Below are positions 10,010-17,986 of a stretch of 64,000 nt of DNA, piece by piece. Source of the DNA: Maribacter sp. (GTDB lineage: Bacteria; Bacteroidota; Bacteroidia; Flavobacteriales; Flavobacteriaceae); the NCBI GenBank assembly GCA_011050675.1, contig DRFI01000031.1, forward strand, positions 124,001-188,000, written 5' to 3'. The notes below the pieces were generated by a model that worked only from the letters and a program-made list of their open reading frames with translations, was not told where the DNA came from and searched no databases. The number at the start of each line of letters is the position of its first letter. Position 1 is the stretch's first letter. A program made the translations under genes and the position numbers.

Positions 10010-10639
10010 CTATTCTTGAGCAGCTTCTTCAGATGCACCTTCTGCACCTTCAGCTCCTTCTTCTCCTTCTTCATCCTCATCAACAACAACAGCAGTACGT
10101 GCAGTTTTAACCTGTACTACAACTTGGCTTTCTGGATGTAAAATTGTGAAATCATCATTTAATAGCGTTGCTACAGAAATGTTTTGACCAATTTTCAATT
10201 TTGAAATATCGATATCAAAGAAATCTGGTAATTTAGCAGGTAACGCCTTAATTGAAAGTTTACGTTTTCTAAATAACAAACGACCACCGTTACGAACACC
10301 TGGAGAGTTTCCTTGTAATCTTACAGGAATATCCATAGTAAGCATTTTATCATCGAACAATTGATAAAAATCAATATGGATGATAGCATCTGTTACAGGG
10401 TGAAACTGAATGTCTTGCATAATTGCTTTAAGAGAAGCTCCACCATCCAATTCAATTGCAACTGTGTGTGCATTTGGAGTGTAAACCAAGTCTCTGAACG
10501 CTAGTTCATTTGCTGAAAAGTGTAATGGTTTATCCCCTCCGTATACTACGCAAGGAACCTTTCCAGCATTACGTAGGGCTTTAGTTGCCTTTTTGCCCAC
10601 GCTTTCTCTTTCTGATCCTTTAATTGTAATTGACTTCAT
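10010..10639 (-). CDS. rplY: 50S ribosomal protein L25 / general stress protein Ctc
   Basis: A 209-residue long form of L25, which binds 5S rRNA in the large subunit. The N-terminal domain has [19 protein letters not shown] and [15 protein letters not shown], typical of the TL5/Ctc type. A C-terminal beta domain ends near residue 185, followed by an acidic Glu/Ala-rich tail ([19 protein letters not shown]) seen in Bacteroidota L25 proteins. It is transcribed on the minus strand between prs and pth, a conserved neighbourhood in this group. Confidence 0.97.
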   Translation of the reverse strand: MKSITIKGSERESVGKKATKALRNAGKVPCVVYGGDKPLHFSANELAFRDLVYTPNAHTVAIELDGGASLKAIMQDIQFHPVTDAIIHIDFYQLFDDKMLTMDIPVRLQGNSPGVRNGGRLLFRKRKLSIKALPAKLPDFFDIDISKLKIGQNISVATLLNDDFTILHPESQVVVQVKTARTAVVVDEDEEGEEGAEGAEGASEEAAQE

Positions 10640-10699
10640 TATATGTATTAAAAATTAATATTCTATGTTTTAAAACTTCTACTCCCAATTTTTAATGGA

Positions 10700-11641
10700 C
10701 TACATTAAGAACTTAGAAGAGATCGAGTTATTATTGTGTACTTTGTGCATTACGTCTGCAAATAAATCTGCACAGCTCAATACCCTTACTTTATCACTTT
10801 TGATTTCTATAGGAATAGAATCGGTAATGATTAATTCAGTAAGTTTTGAGTTTTCAATTTTCTCATATGCATTTCCTGATAGTAAACCGTGTGTTGTAAT
10901 AGCTCTTACGCTAATAGCCCCACGTTCCATCATTAGATCTGCCGCTTTGGTTAATGTGCCAGCAGTATCTACCATATCATCTACAAGAACAACATTTTTG
11001 CCTTGTACATCACCAATAAGCTCCATATGCGAAATAACATTTGCCTTGGCTCTTTGTTTATAGCAAACCACTACATCACAATCTAAAGCTTTTGAATAGG
11101 CATATGCTCTTTTTGAACCACCCATGTCTGGAGAAGCAATAGTTAAGTTGTTTAGTCCAAGATTTTTTAAATATGGTAAAAACAAAGTAGATGCAAATAA
11201 GTGATCTACTGGTTTTTCAAAAAAGCCTTGTATTTGATCAGCATGTAAATCCATGGTGATAATTCTAGTAGCCCCTGCTGTTTCTAGCATTTTAGCAACT
11301 AACTTAGCTGCAATAGGTACTCTAGGTTTGTCTTTTCTATCTTGTCTTGCCCAGCCGAAATATGGCATTACTGCCGTTATATGACGTGCAGATGCTCTTT
11401 TTGCAGCATCGATCATTAACAACATTTCCATTAAATTTTCAGGACCAGGGTGTGTAGAACCAATAAGAAAAATTCGTGTTCCTCTTATAGATTCTTCAAA
11501 AGATGGTTGAAATTCTCCATCGCTATATCTAGAGAATAAAACATTACCCAACTCCATGCCATAAGCTTGGGCAATTTTTTCCCCTAAGACCTTACTTTGG
11601 GTGCAAGCAAATATTTTTGGTTCTGGAACTTGGTATGACAT
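10700..11641 (-). CDS. prs: Ribose-phosphate pyrophosphokinase (PRPP synthase)
   Basis: The 313-residue class I enzyme makes PRPP from ribose 5-phosphate and ATP for nucleotide, His and Trp synthesis. Visible motifs are FSRYSDGEF near the N-terminus, RQDRKDKPRVPIAAKLVA (ATP loop), MDLHADQIQGFF, and the PRPP-binding signature VLVDDMVDTAGTL near residue 218. The length is that of the family. The rplY start lies 60 bases downstream on the same strand, so prs, rplY and pth form a likely unit. Confidence 0.98.
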   Translation of the reverse strand: MSYQVPEPKIFACTQSKVLGEKIAQAYGMELGNVLFSRYSDGEFQPSFEESIRGTRIFLIGSTHPGPENLMEMLLMIDAAKRASARHITAVMPYFGWARQDRKDKPRVPIAAKLVAKMLETAGATRIITMDLHADQIQGFFEKPVDHLFASTLFLPYLKNLGLNNLTIASPDMGGSKRAYAYSKALDCDVVVCYKQRAKANVISHMELIGDVQGKNVVLVDDMVDTAGTLTKAADLMMERGAISVRAITTHGLLSGNAYEKIENSKLTELIITDSIPIEIKSDKVRVLSCADLFADVMHKVHNNNSISSKFLM

Positions 11642-11784
11642 GTCTTTAGTTATTGTTTTCCAAACAGTTGCTTCTTATAATTAGTTGAAGACGTTGTTTT
11701 TAAGGAGGTGCAAATTTAAAAATTAAATTCGGTTGCTAATGCATAAATGTTGATATTTTTAGTGATAGAAAGAAAATTATTATT

Positions 11785-11792
11785 TAGTTTTG
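11785..11792 (+). promoter_or_regulatory. Possible -7 element of the tRNA-Leu promoter
   Basis: TAGTTTTG fits the Bacteroidota -7 consensus TAnnTTTG and lies about 44 bases before the tRNA. A clear TTTG -33 box at the usual 19-21 base spacing was not found, so this is tentative. Confidence 0.35.
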
Positions 11793-11835
11793 CAGTCCTG
11801 TTTTAAAAGGAAGCTGTTTTTTTTACGGTAATTAT

Positions 11836-11915
11836 GCTCGAGTGGCGGAACTGGTAGACGCGCTGGATTCAAAATCCAGTTCTTCGGAGTGCGGGTTCGA
11901 TTCCCGCCTCGAGTA
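11836..11915 (+). tRNA. tRNA-Leu (anticodon CAA)
   Basis: A complete cloverleaf folds from the sequence. The acceptor stem GCTCGAG pairs with CTCGAGT, the anticodon stem CTGGA/TCCAG holds loop TTCAAAA with anticodon CAA at 11870-11872, and a variable arm and a T arm GCGGG-TTCGATT-CCCGC follow. The discriminator is A and CCA is not encoded. It reads UUG leucine codons. The copper block starts about 560 bases downstream, and tRNA 3' ends are common integration points, though no second copy of this 3' end was noticed in the window. Confidence 0.97.
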
Positions 11916-11921
11916 CAGACT

Positions 11922-11955
11922 AAAACCCTGACAATTTAAATTGCCAGGGTTTTTT
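11922..11955 (+). terminator. Rho-independent terminator of tRNA-Leu
   Basis: AAAACCCTG (11922-11930) pairs with CAGGGTTTT (11945-11953), continuing into a six-T run. It starts 7 bases after the tRNA. Confidence 0.88.
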
Positions 11956-12474
11956 ATTTGATTTTTTGTTAAAATTTTGTTGCAAAAACTATTCTTTTTT
12001 TAAAGTCACTTTTTTTTAATTTTTTAGATGGCGTCTAAATGTTTTTTTTTAATTAAAATTCCATTTGGGGTATAAATAAAAAATTTCCATGTTATCGTTA
12101 GATGTTTTAAAATTTCATATACTAGATTTTCAATACTTAGTTTTTTAATAGGTATGCTATTTGTGTAAAAGGACTTGTGGTCGACCATCTCATATGGTCT
12201 TGTTAAGATTAATTATTAATCACTCTTTTTCATAAAATACCTTTTAAAAGGTAGACGCGTTAATTTGAGTTAAAGAAAATACAATAGGAATTTTAATTAA
12301 TTGTATTAATTTAAAGTGATATTTAACCGGTAAAAAAACAGGTAAGGAGTATTGGTTTTGTTATTGCGATTCGTAACCGAGAGTTATAAAAAAAGATGTT
12401 TTTTAATTTTTAGAATCAATAGAATTGTTAAAACAGCACTATTCATATTGTTTTAATTACTAATTTTGCACTAA
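11956..12474. other. Gene-free AT-rich stretch between tRNA-Leu and the copper block
   Basis: No open frame here looks coding. Visible details are a weak hairpin TTTAGA/TCTAAA (12023-12039) followed by nine T, which may be a back-up terminator, and a GACCAT-CTCAT-ATGGTC inverted repeat (12183-12199) that could be a protein site. No copper-responsive operator is recognisable. Confidence 0.5.
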
Positions 12475-12888
12475 ATGAAGAAGTTAGTCCACAAATTCAT
12501 ATCTGTTATTATGGCAGTTGTAGTTCTTTTGACTACAATGTCATTTAGTATTGATATGCACTATTGTGGTGATATGTTGGTAGATTTTTCAATCGTTGAG
12601 CAGGTTAAGTCTTGCGGAATGGAAAAAGTAAAGACAGACTGTGATAATTTAAATTTCACGCAGAAGTCTTGTTGTACGGATACTCAGTTAATAGTAGAAG
12701 GTGCAGATAACATGAAAGCTTCTTTTGATCAGCTTTCTTTTGAGCAACAGATATTTATTACTTCATTTACATATTCTTATATAAATCTTTTTGCAGGAAT
12801 AGACTCTAATACTATTTCTTTAAAATATTACTCGCCTCCGTTTGTTAAACAGGATGTGCAAGTGCTGCACCAGTTATTTTTAATTTGA
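12475..12888 (+). CDS. HYC_CC_PP family protein (copper-block accessory)
   Basis: The 137-residue protein has an N-terminal hydrophobic segment (about residues 8-25, possibly a signal or anchor), then MHYCGD, an SCGM Cys, the vicinal pair KSCCTD, and a C-terminal SPPF. These features define the HYC_CC_PP family of Bacteroidota, usually found next to heavy-metal efflux genes. The conserved His and Cys residues could bind Cu(I), but no function has been shown that can be read from sequence. It precedes the CusA-type gene by 123 bases on the same strand and probably heads the operon. Confidence 0.8.
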   Translation: MKKLVHKFISVIMAVVVLLTTMSFSIDMHYCGDMLVDFSIVEQVKSCGMEKVKTDCDNLNFTQKSCCTDTQLIVEGADNMKASFDQLSFEQQIFITSFTYSYINLFAGIDSNTISLKYYSPPFVKQDVQVLHQLFLI

Positions 12889-12900
12889 TTTATTAAATAG

Positions 12901-12918
12901 TTCCGATCTCTATCGGAA
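12901..12918 (+). other. Short hairpin between the HYC_CC_PP gene and the RND pump gene
   Basis: TTCCGAT and ATCGGAA form a 7-bp stem with a CTCT loop, 12 bases after the stop. No T run follows, so it may be an mRNA processing or stability element rather than a terminator. Confidence 0.4.
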
Positions 12919-13011
12919 ATTGAGCCCGGCAGGTTATCTGTTTAGGGCGTGTTTTGTTGTTTCAGTTTTAAACTCAGAACTTTTCATTCAACTATTTAAT
13001 ATCAATGATAT

Positions 13012-16000
13012 ATGCTAAATAAAAGCATTAAGTTTCTTATAGAAAATAAATTGGTGGCTATACTGTTACTCTCACTTTTTGTGTGTTGGGGTATTGTAAG
13101 CACTCCTTTTAATTGGAATACCGGTATTCTACCGTCTAATCCGGTTGCTGTAGATGCAATACCGGACATAGGAGAAAACCAACAAATAGTTTTTAGCAAA
13201 TGGGCTGGTAGGTCTCCTCAAGATATAGAGGACCAAATTACCTATCCTTTAACCACTACCCTTTTGGGAATACCTGGTGTTAAAACTATTCGTAGTTCAT
13301 CAATGTTCGGCTTTTCTAGTATATATATCATTTTCGAGGAAGATGTTGAATTTTACTGGACTCGAAGCCGCATTCTAGAAAAAATAAATTCCTTGCCAAG
13401 TGGTTTGCTTCCCGATGGTGTAAATCCCACATTAGGACCGGACGCTACAGGATTAGGGCAAATTTATTGGTACACTTTAGAAGGTCGAGATATGGATGGT
13501 AATGTAACCGGAGGATGGGATTTACAAGAACTTAGAAGCATTCAAGATTACTATGTAAAGTATGGGTTGGCTTCTGCTGGTGGTGTTTCTGAGGTAGCGT
13601 CCATTGGCGGGTATGTACAAGAATATCAAATAGATGTTGAGCCAGAAAAAATGCGTCAATATGGCATTGGCTTAGGCGATGTCGTTAAGGCTGTTAAGGA
13701 GTCTAATCAAGATATTGGCGTACAGACTCTAGAAATGAATCAAGCGGAATATTTGGTTCGTGGCTTAGGTTATGTGAAATCTATTTCAGATTTAGAAGAT
13801 GCGGTGGTTACTTCAAAGGACTATACTTCAATACATATCAAGGATATCGCAAATGTTCATTTAGGTCCCCAAACTAGAAGAGGTATTTTAGATAAAGAAG
13901 GTGCTGAAGTTGTAGGTGGCGTTGTGGTTGCTAGATATGGTGCCAATCCATTAGAGGTAATTAATAATGTAAAAGAACAGATTGTAGAAATTTCATCGGG
14001 ACTACCTTCAAAAGTCTTGAAAGATGGACGTACATCTCAGTTAACTATTGTCCCTTTTTATGATCGAACAGAACTTATTCAAGAAACCTTACACACGTTA
14101 AACGAAGCGCTTACGCTAGAAATTCTTATTACTATTCTTGTAATTATAGTTATGGTGTTCAATCTACGTGCATCTATACTTATTTCGGGTTTATTGCCTG
14201 TAGCGGTTTTGATGGTTTTTATTGCCATGAAACTGTTTAATGTAGACGCTAATATTGTCGCATTATCTGGAATTGCAATCGCCATAGGTACTATGGTAGA
14301 TGTAGGGGTAATACTCGCAGAGAATATGATTCGGCATCTAGAAGATGAGAAATTGCGTTTTCAAGCAAATGGTGTAGAATATACAACCAACGAAATCATA
14401 TATAACGCAACCGCCGAAGTCTCTGGGGCAATATTGACAGCTGTTCTAACCACGATTATTAGTTTTTTACCTGTATTTACAATGATTGGTGCAGAAGGCA
14501 AACTTTTTCGGCCGCTAGCATTTACCAAAACCATGGCGTTAACGGCTTCTTTGGTAATTGCACTTTTTTTAATACCACCAATCGCTGCATTTCTTTTTAG
14601 AAAGAGAAATTTAAAAGCAGGGACAACATATGTTATTAATGGATTATTAATAATTCTAGGTTGTATCGCCATTCTTTATGGCTATTGGTTGGGTTTATTG
14701 TTAATTGCTTTTGGTGCTGTGGCTTTTTTAAAGATCAGGTCTTTTATCTCATCGAAACAAGAGAATTTGACAAACATCGTACTATCAACGTTAGCGATTG
14801 TAGTCTTACTTGCAGAATATTGGAGACCACTTGGATTTAATCGAAGTATAATCATGAATTTGATTTTTGTTTCTATTATTTGCTTTGGTCTATTGGGGGT
14901 ATTTACAGTTTTTAAAAAGTATTATGACCAAATTCTTCGTTGGGCTTTAGAGAACCGACTTCTGTTTCTAACAATACCTACGGTTGTTTTAATACTAGGC
15001 GTTCTCATTATGAGAAATACTGGAAAAGAATTTATGCCTGCTCTTAATGAAGGCTCCTTTCTTTTAATGCCTACTTCTTTACCACATGCTGGTGTTGAAG
15101 AAAATAAGCGTGTACTACAACAACTAGATATGGCTGTTGCGAGTATTCCAGAAATAGAGACTGTGGTTGGTAAATCTGGTAGAACAGAATCTGCACTGGA
15201 CCCAGCTCCTTTATCTATGTATGAAAACATGATTCAGTATAAGTCTGAATACATGAGGAATAGTAACGGAGAAAGGCAACGCTACAAGGTAAACGATGAT
15301 GGATTGTTTGTTCTTAAGAATGACAAGTACATCATTAACCCGAACAGTGATATAGATGATGATGTAAATTATGAGGCTTCAAAATTAAAAACAACAGCCA
15401 CTAATAGGGATTTAATTGCTGATGACGACGGAGAATATTATCGAAACTGGCGGCCAGAAATAAACAGTCCAGATGATATTTGGAATGAAATAGTTAGGGT
15501 AACCAAATTTCCAGGGGTTACATCTGCTCCAAAATTACAACCTATTGAAACTAGACTTGTAATGTTACAGACCGGTATGCGAGCTCCTATGGGTATTAAG
15601 GTTAAAGGTCCCGATTTAAAAAGTATAGAGGATTTCGGATTACAATTGGAAACCATTTTAAAGGAGGTTGAAGGGGTTAAAAAACAAGCTGTTTTTGCAG
15701 ACCGTATCGTTGGTAAGCCATATTTACTTATTGATATTAAAAGAAGTCAATTGGCGCGTTATGGTTTGTCTGTTATGGATGTGCAAGAGGTTCTACAAGT
15801 AGCTGTTGGCGGTATGTCTCTTACGCAAACCGTAGAAGGTAGAGAACGTTACGGAGTAAGAGTTCGTTACCCAAGAGAATTAAGGTCGAATCCAGAAGAT
15901 TTGAAAAATATATATGTTCCAATTAATAATGGAACACAAGTGCCTATGGGAGATCTTGTGGATATAAGATATGAACAAGGACCACAGGTTATTAAAAGTG

Positions 16001-16764
16001 AAGACACTTTCTTAATAGGTTATGTGTTGTTTGACAAATTGGATGGTTTTGCTGAAGTTAATGTCGTAGAAAGTGCACAAGCTCGAATTGAGCAAAAAAT
16101 TGAAAACGGTAGTTTAAAAGTTCCGCAGGGCATCAGTTATCGCTTTACCGGAACCTATGAGAATCAACTAAGGGCAGAGAAAACACTTTCAATAGTAGTG
16201 CCTATGGCCCTGTTAATTATTTTCTTGATTTTATATTTTCAGTTTAAATCGGTAGCCACATCATTAATGGTGTTTACAGGAATCTCTGTTGCCTTTGCAG
16301 GTGGTTTTATCATGATCTGGTTATATGGACAAGATTGGTTTTTTAATTTTAGTTTATTCGGAGAAAATCTACGGACACTTTTTAATATGAAGACCATTAA
16401 CCTAAGTGTAGCTGTCTGGGTTGGTTTTATTGCGCTGTTTGGCATTGCTACTGACGATGGTGTAGTTATGGCCACCTATCTCACCCAAACATTTGATAGG
16501 GAAAATCCTACTGATAAAAAAGGGATTAGACTAGCAACTTTAGAAGCTGCAGGTAAGCGTATAAGACCTTGTTTAATGACTACCGTAACTACCATATTGG
16601 CACTACTGCCTGTACTAACATCTACGGGAAAGGGAAGTGATATTATGATACCGATGGCTATTCCCATATTTGGAGGAATGATAATAGATATAACCTCTTA
16701 TTTCTTGGTTCCTGTTCTTTATAGCTGGAAAAAAGAGTACGAACTTAAAAAAGTGAACAAATGA
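13012..16764 (+). CDS. cusA: CusA-type heavy-metal efflux RND permease
   Basis: The 1250-residue inner-membrane pump exports Cu(I)/Ag(I) from the periplasm or cytoplasm through a TolC-type channel. The N-terminal helix is followed by AVDAIPDIGENQQIVFSKW and the RSPQDIEDQITYPL segment typical of HME-RND proteins. A TM4-type segment has GTMVDVGVILAENMIRHLE, with the Asp of the proton relay, and a later one has GIATDDGVVMATYL. The pore domain has EFMPALNEGSFLLMPTSLP. An insert of about 80 residues near position 745 (NDKYIINPNSDIDDD) is longer than in E. coli CusA. The stop overlaps the next start by 4 bases (ATGA). Copper versus silver specificity is inferred from neighbours. Confidence 0.95.
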   Translation: MLNKSIKFLIENKLVAILLLSLFVCWGIVSTPFNWNTGILPSNPVAVDAIPDIGENQQIVFSKWAGRSPQDIEDQITYPLTTTLLGIPGVKTIRSSSMFGFSSIYIIFEEDVEFYWTRSRILEKINSLPSGLLPDGVNPTLGPDATGLGQIYWYTLEGRDMDGNVTGGWDLQELRSIQDYYVKYGLASAGGVSEVASIGGYVQEYQIDVEPEKMRQYGIGLGDVVKAVKESNQDIGVQTLEMNQAEYLVRGLGYVKSISDLEDAVVTSKDYTSIHIKDIANVHLGPQTRRGILDKEGAEVVGGVVVARYGANPLEVINNVKEQIVEISSGLPSKVLKDGRTSQLTIVPFYDRTELIQETLHTLNEALTLEILITILVIIVMVFNLRASILISGLLPVAVLMVFIAMKLFNVDANIVALSGIAIAIGTMVDVGVILAENMIRHLEDEKLRFQANGVEYTTNEIIYNATAEVSGAILTAVLTTIISFLPVFTMIGAEGKLFRPLAFTKTMALTASLVIALFLIPPIAAFLFRKRNLKAGTTYVINGLLIILGCIAILYGYWLGLLLIAFGAVAFLKIRSFISSKQENLTNIVLSTLAIVVLLAEYWRPLGFNRSIIMNLIFVSIICFGLLGVFTVFKKYYDQILRWALENRLLFLTIPTVVLILGVLIMRNTGKEFMPALNEGSFLLMPTSLPHAGVEENKRVLQQLDMAVASIPEIETVVGKSGRTESALDPAPLSMYENMIQYKSEYMRNSNGERQRYKVNDDGLFVLKNDKYIINPNSDIDDDVNYEASKLKTTATNRDLIADDDGEYYRNWRPEINSPDDIWNEIVRVTKFPGVTSAPKLQPIETRLVMLQTGMRAPMGIKVKGPDLKSIEDFGLQLETILKEVEGVKKQAVFADRIVGKPYLLIDIKRSQLARYGLSVMDVQEVLQVAVGGMSLTQTVEGRERYGVRVRYPRELRSNPEDLKNIYVPINNGTQVPMGDLVDIRYEQGPQVIKSEDTFLIGYVLFDKLDGFAEVNVVESAQARIEQKIENGSLKVPQGISYRFTGTYENQLRAEKTLSIVVPMALLIIFLILYFQFKSVATSLMVFTGISVAFAGGFIMIWLYGQDWFFNFSLFGENLRTLFNMKTINLSVAVWVGFIALFGIATDDGVVMATYLTQTFDRENPTDKKGIRLATLEAAGKRIRPCLMTTVTTILALLPVLTSTGKGSDIMIPMAIPIFGGMIIDITSYFLVPVLYSWKKEYELKKVNK

Positions 16765-17978
16765 AAAATTTAAGTCTAATTATAAGCTTATTCTTTCTAA
16801 CTGCATTTGTTAATGCTCAGGAGTTACAATCGTTGATAGAGGAGGCTATTCAAAATAATCCAGAAGTACAGTCATTCGACATTAAATATTCTATTGCTGA
16901 AGAGAAGATTAAGGAAGCTAATTGGCTCCCAAATACAGAGTTTAGTTTAGGTTATTTCGTTAGTGAAACAGAAACTAGGGTTGGTGCCCAACGTGCAAGA
17001 ATAGGGGTAAAGCAAATGTTGCCTTGGTTTGGTACGCTAAGCGCACGCGAAAATTATGCTAGCTCAATGGCTGAAGCGGAATATATTGAAGTTACAATTG
17101 CGAAAAGAAAATTGGGATTATCAGTAGCTCAATCTTACTATAATTTATATGAGTCAAGCACCAAACAACTAATTCTAGAAGAGAATATTCAACTTTTAAA
17201 AACTTATGAGCGCTTGGCTTTAACATCTGTAGAAACGGGAAAAGCATCTGCGGTTGATGTCTTGCGTTTACAAATTCGCCAGAATGAATTAAAACAGCAA
17301 AAAGAGATTTTGTCAGAAATATTTGAAGCAGAAAAAGTAGCTTTTAATAATTTACTTAATCGAGATGTCAATTCAGAAATTAGTTCGGTAGTTAATTTAG
17401 AATTGCCAGAAGAAAATGAAGTCTTTGATATAGATGTACTTTCCTTAAATCCAGAATTATTAAAATATAATAAACTATATGAATCTATAGTTCAATCGGA
17501 AATGGTGAATAAGCGAGAAAGTTTACCTACAATTGGTATTGGGCTAGATTATCTGCCAGTAAGTGAGCGTGCGGATATGGTGATTGCAGATAATGGTAAA
17601 GATGTTATAATGCCTATGGTCTCAGTTTCTATCCCTCTATTTAATAGCAAATACACTTCAATCTCTAAACAGAACGAACTTCGACAAAAAGAAATAGAGT
17701 TTCAAAAAAATCAACGCTACAATATACTAAATACTACTTTTTCTAAAGCACTTTCTCAACGTAACCAAGCTCAAATAAAATATAGAACGCAGTCTGAAAA
17801 TTTACGACAGGCTAGGGATGCAGAAGATATCTTAATTAAAAACTATGAAACGGGAACCATAAATTTTAATGACCTATTGGATATACAAGAATTGCAGTTA
17901 AAATTTCAATTAAACCAAATAGAATCAACTCAGTCATTTTATACCCAACAATCAATTCTTAACTATTTAATTAAATAA
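16761..17978 (+). CDS. TolC-family outer membrane channel of the copper efflux system
   Basis: The 405-residue protein has a signal peptide ending FVNAQ (residue 20) and two TolC repeats rich in amphipathic helices: LQSLIEEAIQNNPEVQS early, with ARIGVKQMLPWFGTLSARE, and LRQARDAEDILIKNYETGTINFNDLLDIQE late. It should form the outer-membrane duct for the CusA-type pump. The start codon overlaps the pump stop by 4 bases and the multicopper oxidase gene starts 8 bases after its own stop, so the three are tightly coupled. Confidence 0.92.
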   Translation: MKNLSLIISLFFLTAFVNAQELQSLIEEAIQNNPEVQSFDIKYSIAEEKIKEANWLPNTEFSLGYFVSETETRVGAQRARIGVKQMLPWFGTLSARENYASSMAEAEYIEVTIAKRKLGLSVAQSYYNLYESSTKQLILEENIQLLKTYERLALTSVETGKASAVDVLRLQIRQNELKQQKEILSEIFEAEKVAFNNLLNRDVNSEISSVVNLELPEENEVFDIDVLSLNPELLKYNKLYESIVQSEMVNKRESLPTIGIGLDYLPVSERADMVIADNGKDVIMPMVSVSIPLFNSKYTSISKQNELRQKEIEFQKNQRYNILNTTFSKALSQRNQAQIKYRTQSENLRQARDAEDILIKNYETGTINFNDLLDIQELQLKFQLNQIESTQSFYTQQSILNYLIK

Positions 17979-17986
17979 GAAAGATT

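Noticed and set aside
10695..11063. Plus-strand frame of 122 codons opposite prs
   Set aside because: It is the antisense shadow of a well-supported gene and shows no family features.
12461..12468. TAATTTTG, a match to the -7 promoter consensus before the HYC_CC_PP gene
   Set aside because: It ends 6 bases before the ATG, which would leave no leader, and there is no -33 box at the right distance.
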